The notes: generated by a model from the letters alone, not told the origin. A DNA stretch of 64,000 nt from Bradyrhizobium lablabi (GCF_018131005.1 NZ_JAFCJK010000008.1:1-64000), one strand, 5' to 3'. Counted from the first letter of the stretch, positions 52,408 to 60,864 are shown. Program-made: numbers and translations.

Positions 52408-53531
52408 CACATCACCTCGATGTCGGCCTGGATCGCGCCGGCCGCCTTGATCGCCTGCAGGATGCTGATGAGATCACGCGGTCCGATGCCGAGGCCGTTC
52501 AGACCGTCGACGAGCTGCTGTAGCGAGACGCCGCTCTTGACGACCGCGAACTTCTTGCCGTCCTCGCTGACGCCGACACTCGTGCGCGGCGTCACAACCG
52601 TTCGGCCGGACGACAGTGGGTTGGGCTGGCTGACCTGCGGGGTTTCGGCGATCGAGACGGTGAGGTTGCCTTGGGCGACGGCAACGGTGGCGACGCGGAC
52701 GTCGCGGCCCATCACGATGACGCCGGACCGTTCGTCGATCACGATTTTGGCCGCGAGATCGGGATCGACCTGCAACTGCTCGATCTCGGTCAGAAAGGCG
52801 ACGACATTGCCCTTGAACTCCGCGGGGATCGAGAGCTGCACGGTGGAAGGGTCGATCGGTTCGGCCGTCTTCACCCCGAGGAAATCGTTAACCGCGGCCG
52901 CGATGCGCTTGGCGGTGGTGAAGTCGGCGTTGCGCAGCGCCAGCCGCACGTTGGGCAGGCGATTGAGCGCAAACTCGATCTCGCGCTCGATGATGGCGCC
53001 ATTGGCGATGCGGCCGACGGTCGGTACGCCGCGGACGATGCTGGCAGCGGCGCCCTCGGCTGCGAATCCCGCCACTGCCACCGATCCCTGCGCCACCGCA
53101 TAGACGTTGCCGTCGGCGCCGAGCAGGGGGGTGACGAGCAGCGTGCCGCCCTGCAGATTCTTGGCATCGCCAAGCGCGGAGACGGTGACGTCCATCCGCG
53201 TCCCCTGGGTGCCGAATGCGGGCAGATTGCCGGTGACCATGACCGCGGCGACGTTGCCGGTGCGAATGGTGGCGCCGCGGATGTTGACGCCCATGCGCTC
53301 GAGCATCGCCTGCAACGACTGCTTGGTGAAGGGGATGTTGTTGAGTGTATCGCCGGTGCCGTTCAGGCCGACCACGAGGCCGTAGCCGATCAGTTGGTTT
53401 TGGCGCACGCCCTCGATGTTGGCGAGATCCTTGATCCGGGACGTCGCGCCCGCAGGCATGACCGCGAACGCCAGCGCGGACAGCGCGGCGCAAGCTATCC
53501 GGAGTAGTCTTGCCGTACGGATGCCGGGCAT
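52407..53531 (-). CDS. flgI: Flagellar P-ring protein FlgI
   Basis: A 374-residue precursor of the periplasmic P-ring. Signal peptide about 1-30 (LLRIACAALSALAFAVMPAG), then the conserved IEGVRQNQLIGYGLVVGLNG, MGVNIRGATIRTGNVAAVMV and the C-terminal LVDGLNGLGIGPRDLISILQ. The start at 53531 follows GAGGGGAG; the frame is open to 53594 but that part is not signal-like. A sigma-54 motif lies 70 nt upstream. It heads the flgI-flgJ-flgN operon and is divergent from fliX, as in Caulobacter. Confidence 0.95.
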   Translation of the reverse strand: MPGIRTARLLRIACAALSALAFAVMPAGATSRIKDLANIEGVRQNQLIGYGLVVGLNGTGDTLNNIPFTKQSLQAMLERMGVNIRGATIRTGNVAAVMVTGNLPAFGTQGTRMDVTVSALGDAKNLQGGTLLVTPLLGADGNVYAVAQGSVAVAGFAAEGAAASIVRGVPTVGRIANGAIIEREIEFALNRLPNVRLALRNADFTTAKRIAAAVNDFLGVKTAEPIDPSTVQLSIPAEFKGNVVAFLTEIEQLQVDPDLAAKIVIDERSGVIVMGRDVRVATVAVAQGNLTVSIAETPQVSQPNPLSSGRTVVTPRTSVGVSEDGKKFAVVKSGVSLQQLVDGLNGLGIGPRDLISILQAIKAAGAIQADIEVM

Positions 53532-53600
53532 CCCAGTGCTCCCCTCGAACTTACAGGCGGGTCGCACGACACTCCCATGACGGCGATCCGCCATTAACCA

Positions 53601-53616
53601 TGCGAGCGCCGTGCCA
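53601..53616 (-). promoter_or_regulatory. Sigma-54 promoter motif for flgI
   Basis: Read on the minus strand the site is TGGCACGGCGCTCGCA, one mismatch from TGGCAC-N5-TTGCA with correct GG/GC spacing. The 69-nt distance to the flgI ATG matches that of the flgE motif. Confidence 0.65.
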
Positions 53617-53732
53617 CGCTGTGGCGCGAATGCAATCAGTTGATATGTTTATCGAAATTGTCGGTTCGTCGTTTTGCTCCGGTTTGGCAGCCCGCGCGAA
53701 ACTGCCGTGCGGCGGCAGAAATTGCCGGGTCG

Positions 53733-53747
53733 TTTACGGGCCGTTAA
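53733..53747 (+). promoter_or_regulatory. CtrA-like box upstream of fliX
   Basis: TTTACGGGCCGTTAA is TTTA-N7-TTAA, one mismatch from the CtrA consensus, 46 nt before the fliX ATG. fliX is a CtrA-dependent class II gene in Caulobacter, so the position is meaningful. Confidence 0.6.
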
Positions 53748-53793
53748 CCATCGGGCGGCCAAGCTCGCAGCAGTCAGGCCTGCGAGACACCCC

Positions 53794-54207
53794 ATGCGAA
53801 TCTACGGACCGAACGGCACCACGCTTGGCTCGCCCACCAGCAGCACGCGCCGCACCGCGTCGACCGGCTTCTCGCTACCGGAGGCGACATCCGTTCCGGA
53901 TGAGGTCCGCTCTACGGCTGCGCCGAAGGCCGCGGCCAGTCTTGATGCGCTGCTCGCGCTGCAGGGCGTGGAGGACCCGACCGAACGCCGCAGGCGCTCG
54001 GTCGCCCGCGGCAGGGGTGCGCTCGACGTGCTCGACGATCTCAAGCTCGGATTGCTCTCCGGCAGTTTCGACTCGTCCACGGTGAGCCGGCTGCGCAGCG
54101 CAGCCGCGGGCCTGAAGGAATCGTCCGGCGATCCTGGCCTCGATGCGGTGCTCGGTGAGATCGAACTGCGCGTTGAAGTCGAACTCGCCAAGGTCGGGCG
54201 CTATTAA
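53794..54207 (+). CDS. fliX: Flagellar assembly regulator FliX
   Basis: A 137-residue FliX protein (MRIYGPNGTTLGSPTSSTRR at the N-terminus; LDALLALQGVEDPTERRRRS and RGRGALDVLDDLKLGLLSGS in the middle). In Caulobacter FliX couples assembly of the early flagellar structure to FlbD, the sigma-54 activator of hook and ring genes. The ATG at 53794 gives the conserved start; the frame runs back to 53674 through the promoter. FlbD itself is not in the window. Confidence 0.92.
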   Translation: MRIYGPNGTTLGSPTSSTRRTASTGFSLPEATSVPDEVRSTAAPKAAASLDALLALQGVEDPTERRRRSVARGRGALDVLDDLKLGLLSGSFDSSTVSRLRSAAAGLKESSGDPGLDAVLGEIELRVEVELAKVGRY

Positions 54208-54412
54208 GGCCCTCCTTGCGCTGCCGGACGGTCAGTTCCGTCCATGCGATTCGGCCACGCCGACCGGCGGGTGGCCAAGGAACTGAGGTATCTTGCTACT
54301 ACCAAGCCGATAAGTTCCGTCTTGGGGCCGATCGTCTCCGATCGCGGCGGCCGGCGGATAGCCTCGCTTGCGCAAGGCCTTGGGGGTAGCCCGCCTTTCG
54401 TGGGTCCAGATA

Positions 54413-54441
54413 TTGTCTGTCACATATCATGGCTATATAAC
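54413..54441 (+). promoter_or_regulatory. Candidate housekeeping promoter of dksA
   Basis: TTGTCT (54413-54418), 17-nt spacer, TATAAC (54436-54441). Transcription would start near 54448, leaving a leader of about 43 nt before the TTG at 54492. Confidence 0.45.
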
Positions 54442-54491
54442 GCGCCGCGCGGAGGGGCATTTTCCTCCGATTCACAGGGACATGGCTGCCT

Positions 54492-54902
54492 TTGGAAAAG
54501 CTGAAGAACTACCGGCCGACTGAAAAAGAGCCTTTCATGAACGAGCGGCAGCGCGATTATTTCCGCGCCAAGCTGCTGGCCTGGAAGGACGAAATTCTCC
54601 GCGAATCGAAGATCACGCTGCAGACGTTGCAGGAGGAGAACGTCAATCATCCAGACTTGGCCGACCGCGCGTCCTCGGAAACAGACCGTGCGATCGAGCT
54701 CCGTGCCCGCGACCGCCAGCGCAAGCTGATCTCCAAGATCGACGCCGCGCTCCAGCGTATCGAAGACAACACCTACGGCTATTGTGAAGAGACCGGCGAG
54801 CCGATCTCGCTGAAGCGGCTCGAAGCCCGCCCGATCGCAACGCTGTCGGTGGAGGCGCAGGAACGTCACGAGAAGCGCGAGAAGGTCTATCGCGACGAAT
54901 AG
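54492..54902 (+). CDS. dksA: RNA polymerase-binding factor DksA, degenerate zinc-finger type
   Basis: A 136-residue DksA. The N-terminal EKLKNYRPTEKEPFMNERQR, the coiled coil with the tip Asp in PDLADRASSETDRAIELRAR and the C-terminal YGYCEETGEPISLKRLEARP are typical. It works with ppGpp to adjust promoter choice. The four zinc cysteines of E. coli DksA are reduced to one here (CEET and LSVEA replace CxxC and CxxC), a state known from Rhodobacter-type DksA. The frame has no ATG before 54537, so a TTG at 54492 directly before the conserved N-terminus, 11 nt after an AGGGA site, is the likely start; 54537 would remove conserved residues. Confidence 0.88.
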   Translation: MEKLKNYRPTEKEPFMNERQRDYFRAKLLAWKDEILRESKITLQTLQEENVNHPDLADRASSETDRAIELRARDRQRKLISKIDAALQRIEDNTYGYCEETGEPISLKRLEARPIATLSVEAQERHEKREKVYRDE

Positions 54903-55241
54903 TGGCCACCGGCCGCCACACGTTGCTCCTTGCGCGTGTGTGTCGTCACTTTTCGAATGAGTCGATTGCGCTTTACCTTAAGCGCGAGTCGGTTGGAGCA
55001 ATTTGCGACCCGCAGCCGCTAATTGGTCCGCGGGTAGCAAAATATTCCGCTGTCCACAGCCACCACGGCGCAGATGGAAGCGCCACCAAGCGACATCGAC
55101 CAATTTCGATGTCAGGCTGGGCAATAGAAAATCTGATCCCTCAGAGGCCCTAACGCCCCTATCAGAGGGCCCGGGCTGATGGCGGCGAGGGCTTCTTCGC
55201 GGTCAAAGGCGATCTAAGAACACATGGCAGTGCCTCGGTCT
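54903..55241. other. 339-nt intergenic region, no gene seen
   Basis: Between dksA and the end of the radical SAM gene. The base composition is mixed and no open frame has a ribosome site. No clear terminator hairpin was found. Confidence 0.5.
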
Positions 55242-57014
55242 TCATGCGTTTCCGCGCGTCAGCTCGAGGATCCTCTTCTGGTGAGCGGCCGCTTCTTTCG
55301 CAGCCGGCGTCTGGTTCAGAAGGTCGAGGTTGATGTCATCATCATCGGTCGCGCGAGCCATCGCCTCGTCAGTGTAATCTAGACGCCTGGGATCATAGCT
55401 GACGCGGATGGCCGCCACGCTGAGACTTGTCAGCGTCGAGAGTCCGAACCACGTCTTTCGGATCAGATTTGCAGCCAACCGGACCCTGAAGAACAGGAAA
55501 TTTTCCCGCTCCAGCCCAGGCCGCCGCTCATCAGGGTGACGAAGCCGAAATACACCACTTTGGAGCGGGTGGACGCCTTCTAACGTATGCATGGTCGAGA
55601 ATTGATAGAGGATCTTGACCAAACTGCTCATTTTAATGCCGGAAGCGCCGGCGCGTCGTAGCAATACTTCCATGTGGTCCGGCGAGTAGTAGGTCGACCA
55701 CGCTTCGTTATAGATGCCCGCCCATTCGCTCGTCGACATTCGAGGATGCGCCGTGCAGACGTGTTCGAGGTCGTAGTTATTAAGATCAGGATCCATCGCG
55801 ACGCCGGATTTCCATAAACCCTGATGATCCTCCGAGCCGGGCAATGGTGTGAGGCAAAAGAATTCGACGATGTCGAGAGGCAATTCGCGCTTGAGAATGG
55901 CAATATCCTTTCGGATAGAGTGAGGCGTGTCGCCTGGAAAGCCAAGAATATAGCCTGCGAACGTTATGATGCCCTGGTCCTTCCAGGCCAACAGCATCTT
56001 GCGATACTCGGTGATCTTGTTTTGTCGTTTCTTGGCGTTCAACAAGTTGTCAGGATTAATATTCTCAAGCCCGATGAACACCCGGGTTACCCCGGCGCGT
56101 TTGCACTTCTCGATGAAGTTCGGGACCTTATGGCACAGTGTATCGACCTGAATCATCAACCCCAACGGAATGCCCTGAGCTTCCCGAAGCCAGACCAGCC
56201 GATCGAGAATGGCTTCCCAATTCTTGTTCCGCGTAAAGTTGTCGTCGGTAATAAAAAATCGACTGATACCCTGGGCCCAGTTTGCACGTACAATCGACTC
56301 AATGTCTTCCGGTGAGCGAAAACGAGATTTACGCCCCTGTACATTTATGATGGTGCAGAACGAGCACTGATAAGGGCAACCGCGCCCGGCATCAAAGCTG
56401 GTGCTCACCCCGAGTGTCCGCTCCACATTCAGGAGAGGCAGAAGCGGCACAGGGGTTTGCTCGATACCCGGCAGGTCCTTTAGATAGTTGTAGATCGGTT
56501 GCAGGCGACCAGCGGCCGCGTCTTGCAGTAACATATCGAAGCGTCCCTCCGCTTCGCCGGCGAAGATTGAAACTCCCATCTCGCGGCAGGCATCCAGTCC
56601 GACGGCTTTTCCATCAAGCATCGACAGACAGCCGGAGACGTGAAATCCACCGATGGCAACGGGAATATTAGCCTCACGAAACCTGGAAGCGATATCCAGG
56701 GCGCGAGGGTACTGATTGGACTGCACCCCGACCAGAGCTACGAGACCGACATTTTTGTTCTTTGCGAATTTCCGCAAGAGCTCGGGAATATCGACACGCG
56801 TGTTGAATTCATCGATCGCCTCGATGTCGATATCGACATCCTCACCCAATACCCTGCGCGCGGCGCTGTCGGCTGCGATGCCGTAGAGGCTGGCGAGCGA
56901 ATTCGACGGGATGATCGAACGCCACCACCTGATCACGTAGCCGTCATCGCCATAGTGTGATGGCTTGATAAGGACAAGCTGGAAGCGACGCCGAACGACT
57001 GCGGAGCCACGCAT
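55242..57014 (-). CDS. B12-binding domain radical SAM protein (class B type)
   Basis: A 590-residue enzyme. Residues about 10-165 are a Rossmann-like cobalamin-binding domain (VGLVALVGVQSNQYPRALDI and the GGFHVSG turn); residues about 200-430 are the radical SAM barrel with CPYQCSFC (C213, C217, C220) and TDDNFTRNKNWEAILDRLVW; about 150 C-terminal residues include basic and hydrophobic segments. Such enzymes methylate unreactive carbons or rearrange rings; examples include hopanoid and natural-product methylases. The substrate is unknown and no partner gene is adjacent. A GGGGGA site precedes the ATG. The surrounding DNA is AT-richer and gene-poor, suggesting an acquired segment. Confidence 0.85.
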   Translation of the reverse strand: MRGSAVVRRRFQLVLIKPSHYGDDGYVIRWWRSIIPSNSLASLYGIAADSAARRVLGEDVDIDIEAIDEFNTRVDIPELLRKFAKNKNVGLVALVGVQSNQYPRALDIASRFREANIPVAIGGFHVSGCLSMLDGKAVGLDACREMGVSIFAGEAEGRFDMLLQDAAAGRLQPIYNYLKDLPGIEQTPVPLLPLLNVERTLGVSTSFDAGRGCPYQCSFCTIINVQGRKSRFRSPEDIESIVRANWAQGISRFFITDDNFTRNKNWEAILDRLVWLREAQGIPLGLMIQVDTLCHKVPNFIEKCKRAGVTRVFIGLENINPDNLLNAKKRQNKITEYRKMLLAWKDQGIITFAGYILGFPGDTPHSIRKDIAILKRELPLDIVEFFCLTPLPGSEDHQGLWKSGVAMDPDLNNYDLEHVCTAHPRMSTSEWAGIYNEAWSTYYSPDHMEVLLRRAGASGIKMSSLVKILYQFSTMHTLEGVHPLQSGVFRLRHPDERRPGLERENFLFFRVRLAANLIRKTWFGLSTLTSLSVAAIRVSYDPRRLDYTDEAMARATDDDDINLDLLNQTPAAKEAAAHQKRILELTRGNA

Positions 57015-57746
57015 AAATCCCCCACAATCGCAGCCACATCAGCTGCTCACTTAAGACAGACCTGCATATTCGAGATTCTCGTATGGTTCCAAACGAAGCG
57101 GAGTAGTTCGGTCAGGATCCCAGCGCCTCGGTCTCGAAGGCGCCTATGATGTGCACATGAATCTTTTCAGAACTATTTCATCTTCGGCCGAAAGCATTTC
57201 ACTTGTAACGAGACGCCGGGCGGCCGACACGATCAGCCGCAGTCTGGCGACGACGCTTGCGAAATCGCCTGTTGGTCCGTCGGGGAGGTGTGACTGGTCT
57301 CGTTGAGGTCCGCTCAGCGAGGTAACGCCGACTGGATCACCCACGGCATGCTTTTCGCGTTTGACCCAAACTCGGCTTCGCCCGTGGGGTTTCCGGCCCG
57401 AACGCGCTGACGGGGCCTGCGCACCGGTCGAAATCGCGATCCGGCTGGCGCTCGGACGGCGCTGAAGCGTCATGATGTTTCGTTGAACCGGCGTCTCCGC
57501 AAACTCCCTTCACCTCTCCGCTTGCCGGAGCGGTCGCCTTGCTTCGATAGAAGCAAGGCGGGTGGGGCTCTTTCCGCAACGCAACTCGTGGTGAGACCCG
57601 ACCCCAACCTGCCCCGCAAGCACGTGTCGCCTGCCGCCTTGTTGCGGCCGCGGACCTGACGGCGTCTGTCGACTGGCATACTTGCCAGCCTCGGCCCCGA
57701 GTGCTGAATTGCTGTGGGCAGGCAGAACGGAAGGAAGGGTGCGCCG
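57015..57746. other. 732-nt gene-poor region
   Basis: No gene I can support. A minus-strand open frame at 57144-57473 (109 codons) lacks a ribosome site and looks compositionally random. The right half (57500-57640) resembles the GC-rich repeat-type DNA often found between Bradyrhizobium genes. Confidence 0.5.
57537..57558. repeat. Short perfect inverted repeat in the gene-poor region
   Basis: CCTTGCTTC pairs with GAAGCAAGG around GATA. It is embedded in a stretch (about 57505-57610) that looks like a dispersed intergenic repeat. Confidence 0.55.
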
Positions 57747-58532
57747 ATGGACAGAATCCTCGCCGCCGCAAAGGCGATCGCCAGCGCCCGCCGCAGCCGG
57801 GCGCCGCTGAAGGCGCTGACCAAAGACATCGTGCCGCGCGACGAGGCCGAGGGTTACCGCGTGCAACGCGCGCTGCACGATCTGCTGCAGTCCCAGCTCG
57901 GCAGTCTTGTCGGCTACAAGATCGGCTGCACCAGCCCGGTCATGCAGGAATATCTCAATATCCAGCATCCCTGCGGCGGTGGCGTGTTCGAGAAGGTCGT
58001 ACATGACAGCGGCGTGCGGCTTCCGGCCGCCGACTACGTTCATGTCGGCGTCGAGTGCGAGATCGCGGTGCGGCTCGCGCGCGACCTTGCAGCCAGCGAG
58101 GCGCCGTTCACCGCCGAATGGGTCGCCGAGGCGATCGAGGCCTATCATCCCGCAATCGAGATTGTCGACGACCGCTATGTCAAATGGGAGACACTGGGCG
58201 CGCCGACGCTCGTCGCCGACGATTTCTTTGCGGCAGGCTGCGTGCTGGGCGAGGCAGTGCCGCGCATCACGGCGCCCGACCTGCTTGGCGTGACCGGCCG
58301 CGCCATCGTCAACGGCAAGGAGGAGGGCTGCGGCTCCGGCGCCGACGTGCTCGGCCACCCTCACAACGCGTTGGCCTGGCTTGCCAATCATCTTGCGGCC
58401 GAGGGCAGGGCCTTGCACGCCAGGCAGATCGTGCTGACGGGCAGCCTCGTCAAGACAGTCTGGCTGAAGGCCGGCGACGCCGTCGTGATGGAACTCGAAG
58501 GGCTCGGGAAGGTCGAGGCGACATTTACGTGA
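57747..58532 (+). CDS. 2-keto-4-pentenoate hydratase / oxalocrotonate decarboxylase family enzyme
   Basis: A 261-residue member of the FAH superfamily (MhpD/DmpE/DmpH-like). It has GYKIGCTSPVMQEYLNI, the metal-binding VGVECEIAVRLARDL (Glu-x-Glu) and HPAIEIVDDRYV, and the C-terminal ALAWLANHLAAEGRALHARQ then IVLTGSLVKTVWLKAGD. These enzymes hydrate 2-oxopent-4-enoate or decarboxylate 4-oxalocrotonate in catechol meta-cleavage. No other pathway gene is near, so the substrate is uncertain. An AAGGAAGGG site supports the start at 57747. Confidence 0.82.
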   Translation: MDRILAAAKAIASARRSRAPLKALTKDIVPRDEAEGYRVQRALHDLLQSQLGSLVGYKIGCTSPVMQEYLNIQHPCGGGVFEKVVHDSGVRLPAADYVHVGVECEIAVRLARDLAASEAPFTAEWVAEAIEAYHPAIEIVDDRYVKWETLGAPTLVADDFFAAGCVLGEAVPRITAPDLLGVTGRAIVNGKEEGCGSGADVLGHPHNALAWLANHLAAEGRALHARQIVLTGSLVKTVWLKAGDAVVMELEGLGKVEATFT

Positions 58533-58539
58533 TAGTCCT

Positions 58540-58628
58540 CCGTCATTGCGAGCGAAGCGAAGCAACCCACGCTTCCGTTCAACGCAAAATTGCTTTGCAA
58601 TTTTGTCGCGAGCTCCTCGCAATGACGG
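58540..58628. repeat. Palindromic intergenic repeat of the CGTCATTGCGAG family
   Basis: Outer arms CCGTCATTGCGAG / CTCGCAATGACGG are a perfect 13-bp inverted repeat; an inner hairpin CAAAATTGC-TTT-GCAATTTTG lies inside. It sits between two convergent genes and can act as a terminator. A decayed relative begins at about 20128. Confidence 0.8.
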
Positions 58629-58640
58629 TGACGATAGAGC

Positions 58641-59369
58641 TCACCCGACCAATTCGACCTTGCCATCGCCGAGGCGGTAGATGCCGCCGATGATCTTGAG
58701 CTTGCCTTGATCGACCGCCGCGCTGAGGATCGGTGTCGCCGATTTGAGCTTGGCGACGTTGTCGATGACGTTCTGCCGGATCGCGTTCGCGAGCCGGTCA
58801 CCAGGCTTGCCTTCGGTTGCTTTCACCGCTGGTGCGATTGCGCTGACCAGCGAGGGCAGATGTCCGGGCAGGGTGGTGTTGTCCTTCAGCGATTTGATGG
58901 TGGCGTCGACCGCGCCGCAACTGCCGTGGCCGAGCACCATGAACAGCGGCGTGTTGAGCACGGAGGCCGCATATTCGAGGCTCGCGACAGTCTCGTCGCT
59001 CGCGAAATTGCCGGCGACGCGACAGACGAACAGGTCGCCGCGGCCGCTGTCGAAGGCATATTCCGGCGCGATGCGCGAGTCCGCGCAGCTCAGGATACCG
59101 GCAAAAGGATTTTGACCGCCTGCCAGTGCCTCGCGTTCGTGCTTGAAATCATGCCGCCGCGCCAAGCCCTCGATATAGCGGGCATTGCCTTTCATCAGGC
59201 GGTTCAGCGCCGCATCCGGCGACAGCACGTTTTGCGGCTTTGGCGGCGGCTTTGTTTCTTTTGCGAAAGCCGGGGGCCCGAAGGCGAAGCTCGCGGCGGC
59301 GCCGCCCGCAGCGATCATGAAGCGGCGGCGCGACATCTGCGGGAGGGCGGCGGCGCAAAGCTGGCACAT
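58641..59369 (-). CDS. Tat-exported beta-class carbonic anhydrase
   Basis: A 242-residue beta-carbonic anhydrase. Residues 13-36 form a Tat signal (SRRRFMIAAGGAAASFAFGP). Zinc ligands are C95 (SCADSR), H148 and C151 (GHGSCGAV), with the D97-R99 dyad. It interconverts CO2 and bicarbonate, here in the periplasm, perhaps to supply bicarbonate or balance pH. The ATG at 59369 follows GGAGAA; another ATG at 59336 is inside the Tat region. No inorganic carbon transporter is adjacent. Confidence 0.92.
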   Translation of the reverse strand: MCQLCAAALPQMSRRRFMIAAGGAAASFAFGPPAFAKETKPPPKPQNVLSPDAALNRLMKGNARYIEGLARRHDFKHEREALAGGQNPFAGILSCADSRIAPEYAFDSGRGDLFVCRVAGNFASDETVASLEYAASVLNTPLFMVLGHGSCGAVDATIKSLKDNTTLPGHLPSLVSAIAPAVKATEGKPGDRLANAIRQNVIDNVAKLKSATPILSAAVDQGKLKIIGGIYRLGDGKVELVG

Positions 59370-59548
59370 GAAGTTCTCCGTCGTGACGCAGGCGGCGTCC
59401 TCGGCAATGTTATGTCATGGCGAACTGTTGGCTCGCAACGACGATATGGGGCATTCGGGCAAAATAGAATCGCTGTCGCAACAACACTTGCTAGTGTCGA
59501 TCAGGTCTTGCCAACTTGCAACGAAGCACCGGACCACGGCCCGAGGCA

Positions 59549-60466
59549 TCATGGAATCCGTCTTTCTCGGTCGAGACGTGCAATTTCTCCGTTGGTCACC
59601 AAATCCAGCCACGCCCGCACCGAAATTATTCTGCCGTACACGCCATATTTTTCGGGCGCGGCGCAGCCCTCTCCCCAACTGGTATCTGCGAATAGAACGC
59701 GGGTACCGCCTTGCCCTCGGGCAAGTGCCGGCCCGCCACTGTCTCCCGCGCACGCATCCTTTCCTCCGCCCTGCACGCCGAGGCAAATCATTCTTGCGGT
59801 GACCTTTCCGTCATACGAGTTCGCATCGTTGCAGTCCGAGCGGCTAATGATTTTGACGTCAGCCTTCCTCAGGAACTGCTGAACCTGTCCGTTTGGTTCT
59901 ACCGCGCCCCATCCGGTGATGGTCGCGACATCGCCTTCGTTGATGAATTGATTATCGGATCGGGTGACCACAGGGATTTCTCGATCCGGAAAGGACGCGC
60001 GAATTTTGACCAACGCGAAGTCGTAATCGTGCGTTGCGTCACTATACCTTGGGTGTACCCAGATCTCGTCGATATCAAATTCCTCGAGTTTGTTGAGGTC
60101 TATGCTTCCCGCGCCTACAGCGATGAGCTCCTTGAAAGCGACCATGCCCACCACGCAATGGGCCGCGGTAAGAACCCATTGATTGGAAATGATGGAACCC
60201 GCGCAAAAAAAGCGATTGATGCCCGGCTGATGGCCGTTGTCATCTTTGGCCAGAAAACCGATTTGATGAGGAAATTCTCCGGGCTTTGCATCGGTACCGC
60301 CAACGATTTTTGGCAACAGTTTTCTCTGCTGGGCGACCAGGTCAGAGACGATCTTTTTTGCCGACTCGTCTCTCGGCCCACGAGGCATAAGGCTTTCAGC
60401 ATCAGCGGAGGCGGCGCATGCGAGGGAAGATAATGCGGCGAGAACACAAGCCAATTTAATACTCAT
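59549..60466 (-). CDS. Secreted trypsin-like serine protease (S1 family)
   Basis: A 305-residue precursor with a signal peptide (about 1-23) and a propeptide of about 30 residues ending PK|IVGGTDA, the classic activation site. Catalytic triad: H103 (LTAAHC), D149 (HDYDFALVKI) and S243 (GDSGGP). The residue six before the catalytic Ser is Asp (D237), the trypsin S1 determinant, so cleavage after Lys/Arg is expected. Paired cysteines suggest disulfides. The start at 60466 follows AGGGAGA. Such chymotrypsin-fold enzymes are uncommon in bacteria and this copy is a single gene, so transfer is plausible. Confidence 0.9.
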   Translation of the reverse strand: MSIKLACVLAALSSLACAASADAESLMPRGPRDESAKKIVSDLVAQQRKLLPKIVGGTDAKPGEFPHQIGFLAKDDNGHQPGINRFFCAGSIISNQWVLTAAHCVVGMVAFKELIAVGAGSIDLNKLEEFDIDEIWVHPRYSDATHDYDFALVKIRASFPDREIPVVTRSDNQFINEGDVATITGWGAVEPNGQVQQFLRKADVKIISRSDCNDANSYDGKVTARMICLGVQGGGKDACAGDSGGPALARGQGGTRVLFADTSWGEGCAAPEKYGVYGRIISVRAWLDLVTNGEIARLDRERRIP

Positions 60467-60864
60467 GGCCAATCTCCCTGAAAATTGAAAAGCGTATGAG
60501 CAGTGCCTTTTGGGAAGAATAGTCTAGGTTGAGAAGAACCGAGAATCAACGTCGCGGAGAGATTCCGAGAGTTGCTGAAAAACTTTCACCGCAGGTGTAA
60601 GAATGCCTACAATTGTCCGCATCGGCGTTTGGAGCGGAGCGCTGTGAAGGGAGCGTGACACGACCGATGGGCGCTCCTGCTCACAGCACAAACTGGATTC
60701 AGATCAGAACCGGTGTCGCACCACGGCGTGCACGCCCTCCAGGAATTCACTTATCCTCCCGAGTTCGGCGCGCAGCCTGATGCGCGCATCCCCCAGTGTA
60801 GGAGGGCCAAGCAAAAAGCGGGTGCGACGACCCCCGAGATTGGCGCGCCACGTCTGTGTTCTGC
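60467..60864. other. 398-nt intergenic region upstream of the UPF0182 gene
   Basis: Divergent space between the protease and UPF0182 genes. I see no gene or clear hairpin. It must contain both promoters; the one for UPF0182 is probably at its right edge. Confidence 0.5.

Noticed and set aside
53615..53650. TGGCGCGAATGCA on the plus strand as a fliX sigma-54 promoter
   Set aside because: GG and GC are three bases too close; the CtrA-like box is a better candidate.
55242..57014. Bacteriochlorophyll cyclase BchE or hopanoid methylase HpnP
   Set aside because: Only the B12-binding plus radical SAM architecture is shared; no photosynthesis or hopanoid genes are adjacent and I cannot match diagnostic residues.
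57144..57473. A 109-codon minus-strand open frame in the gene-poor region
   Set aside because: No ribosome site, random-looking composition and no recognisable domain.
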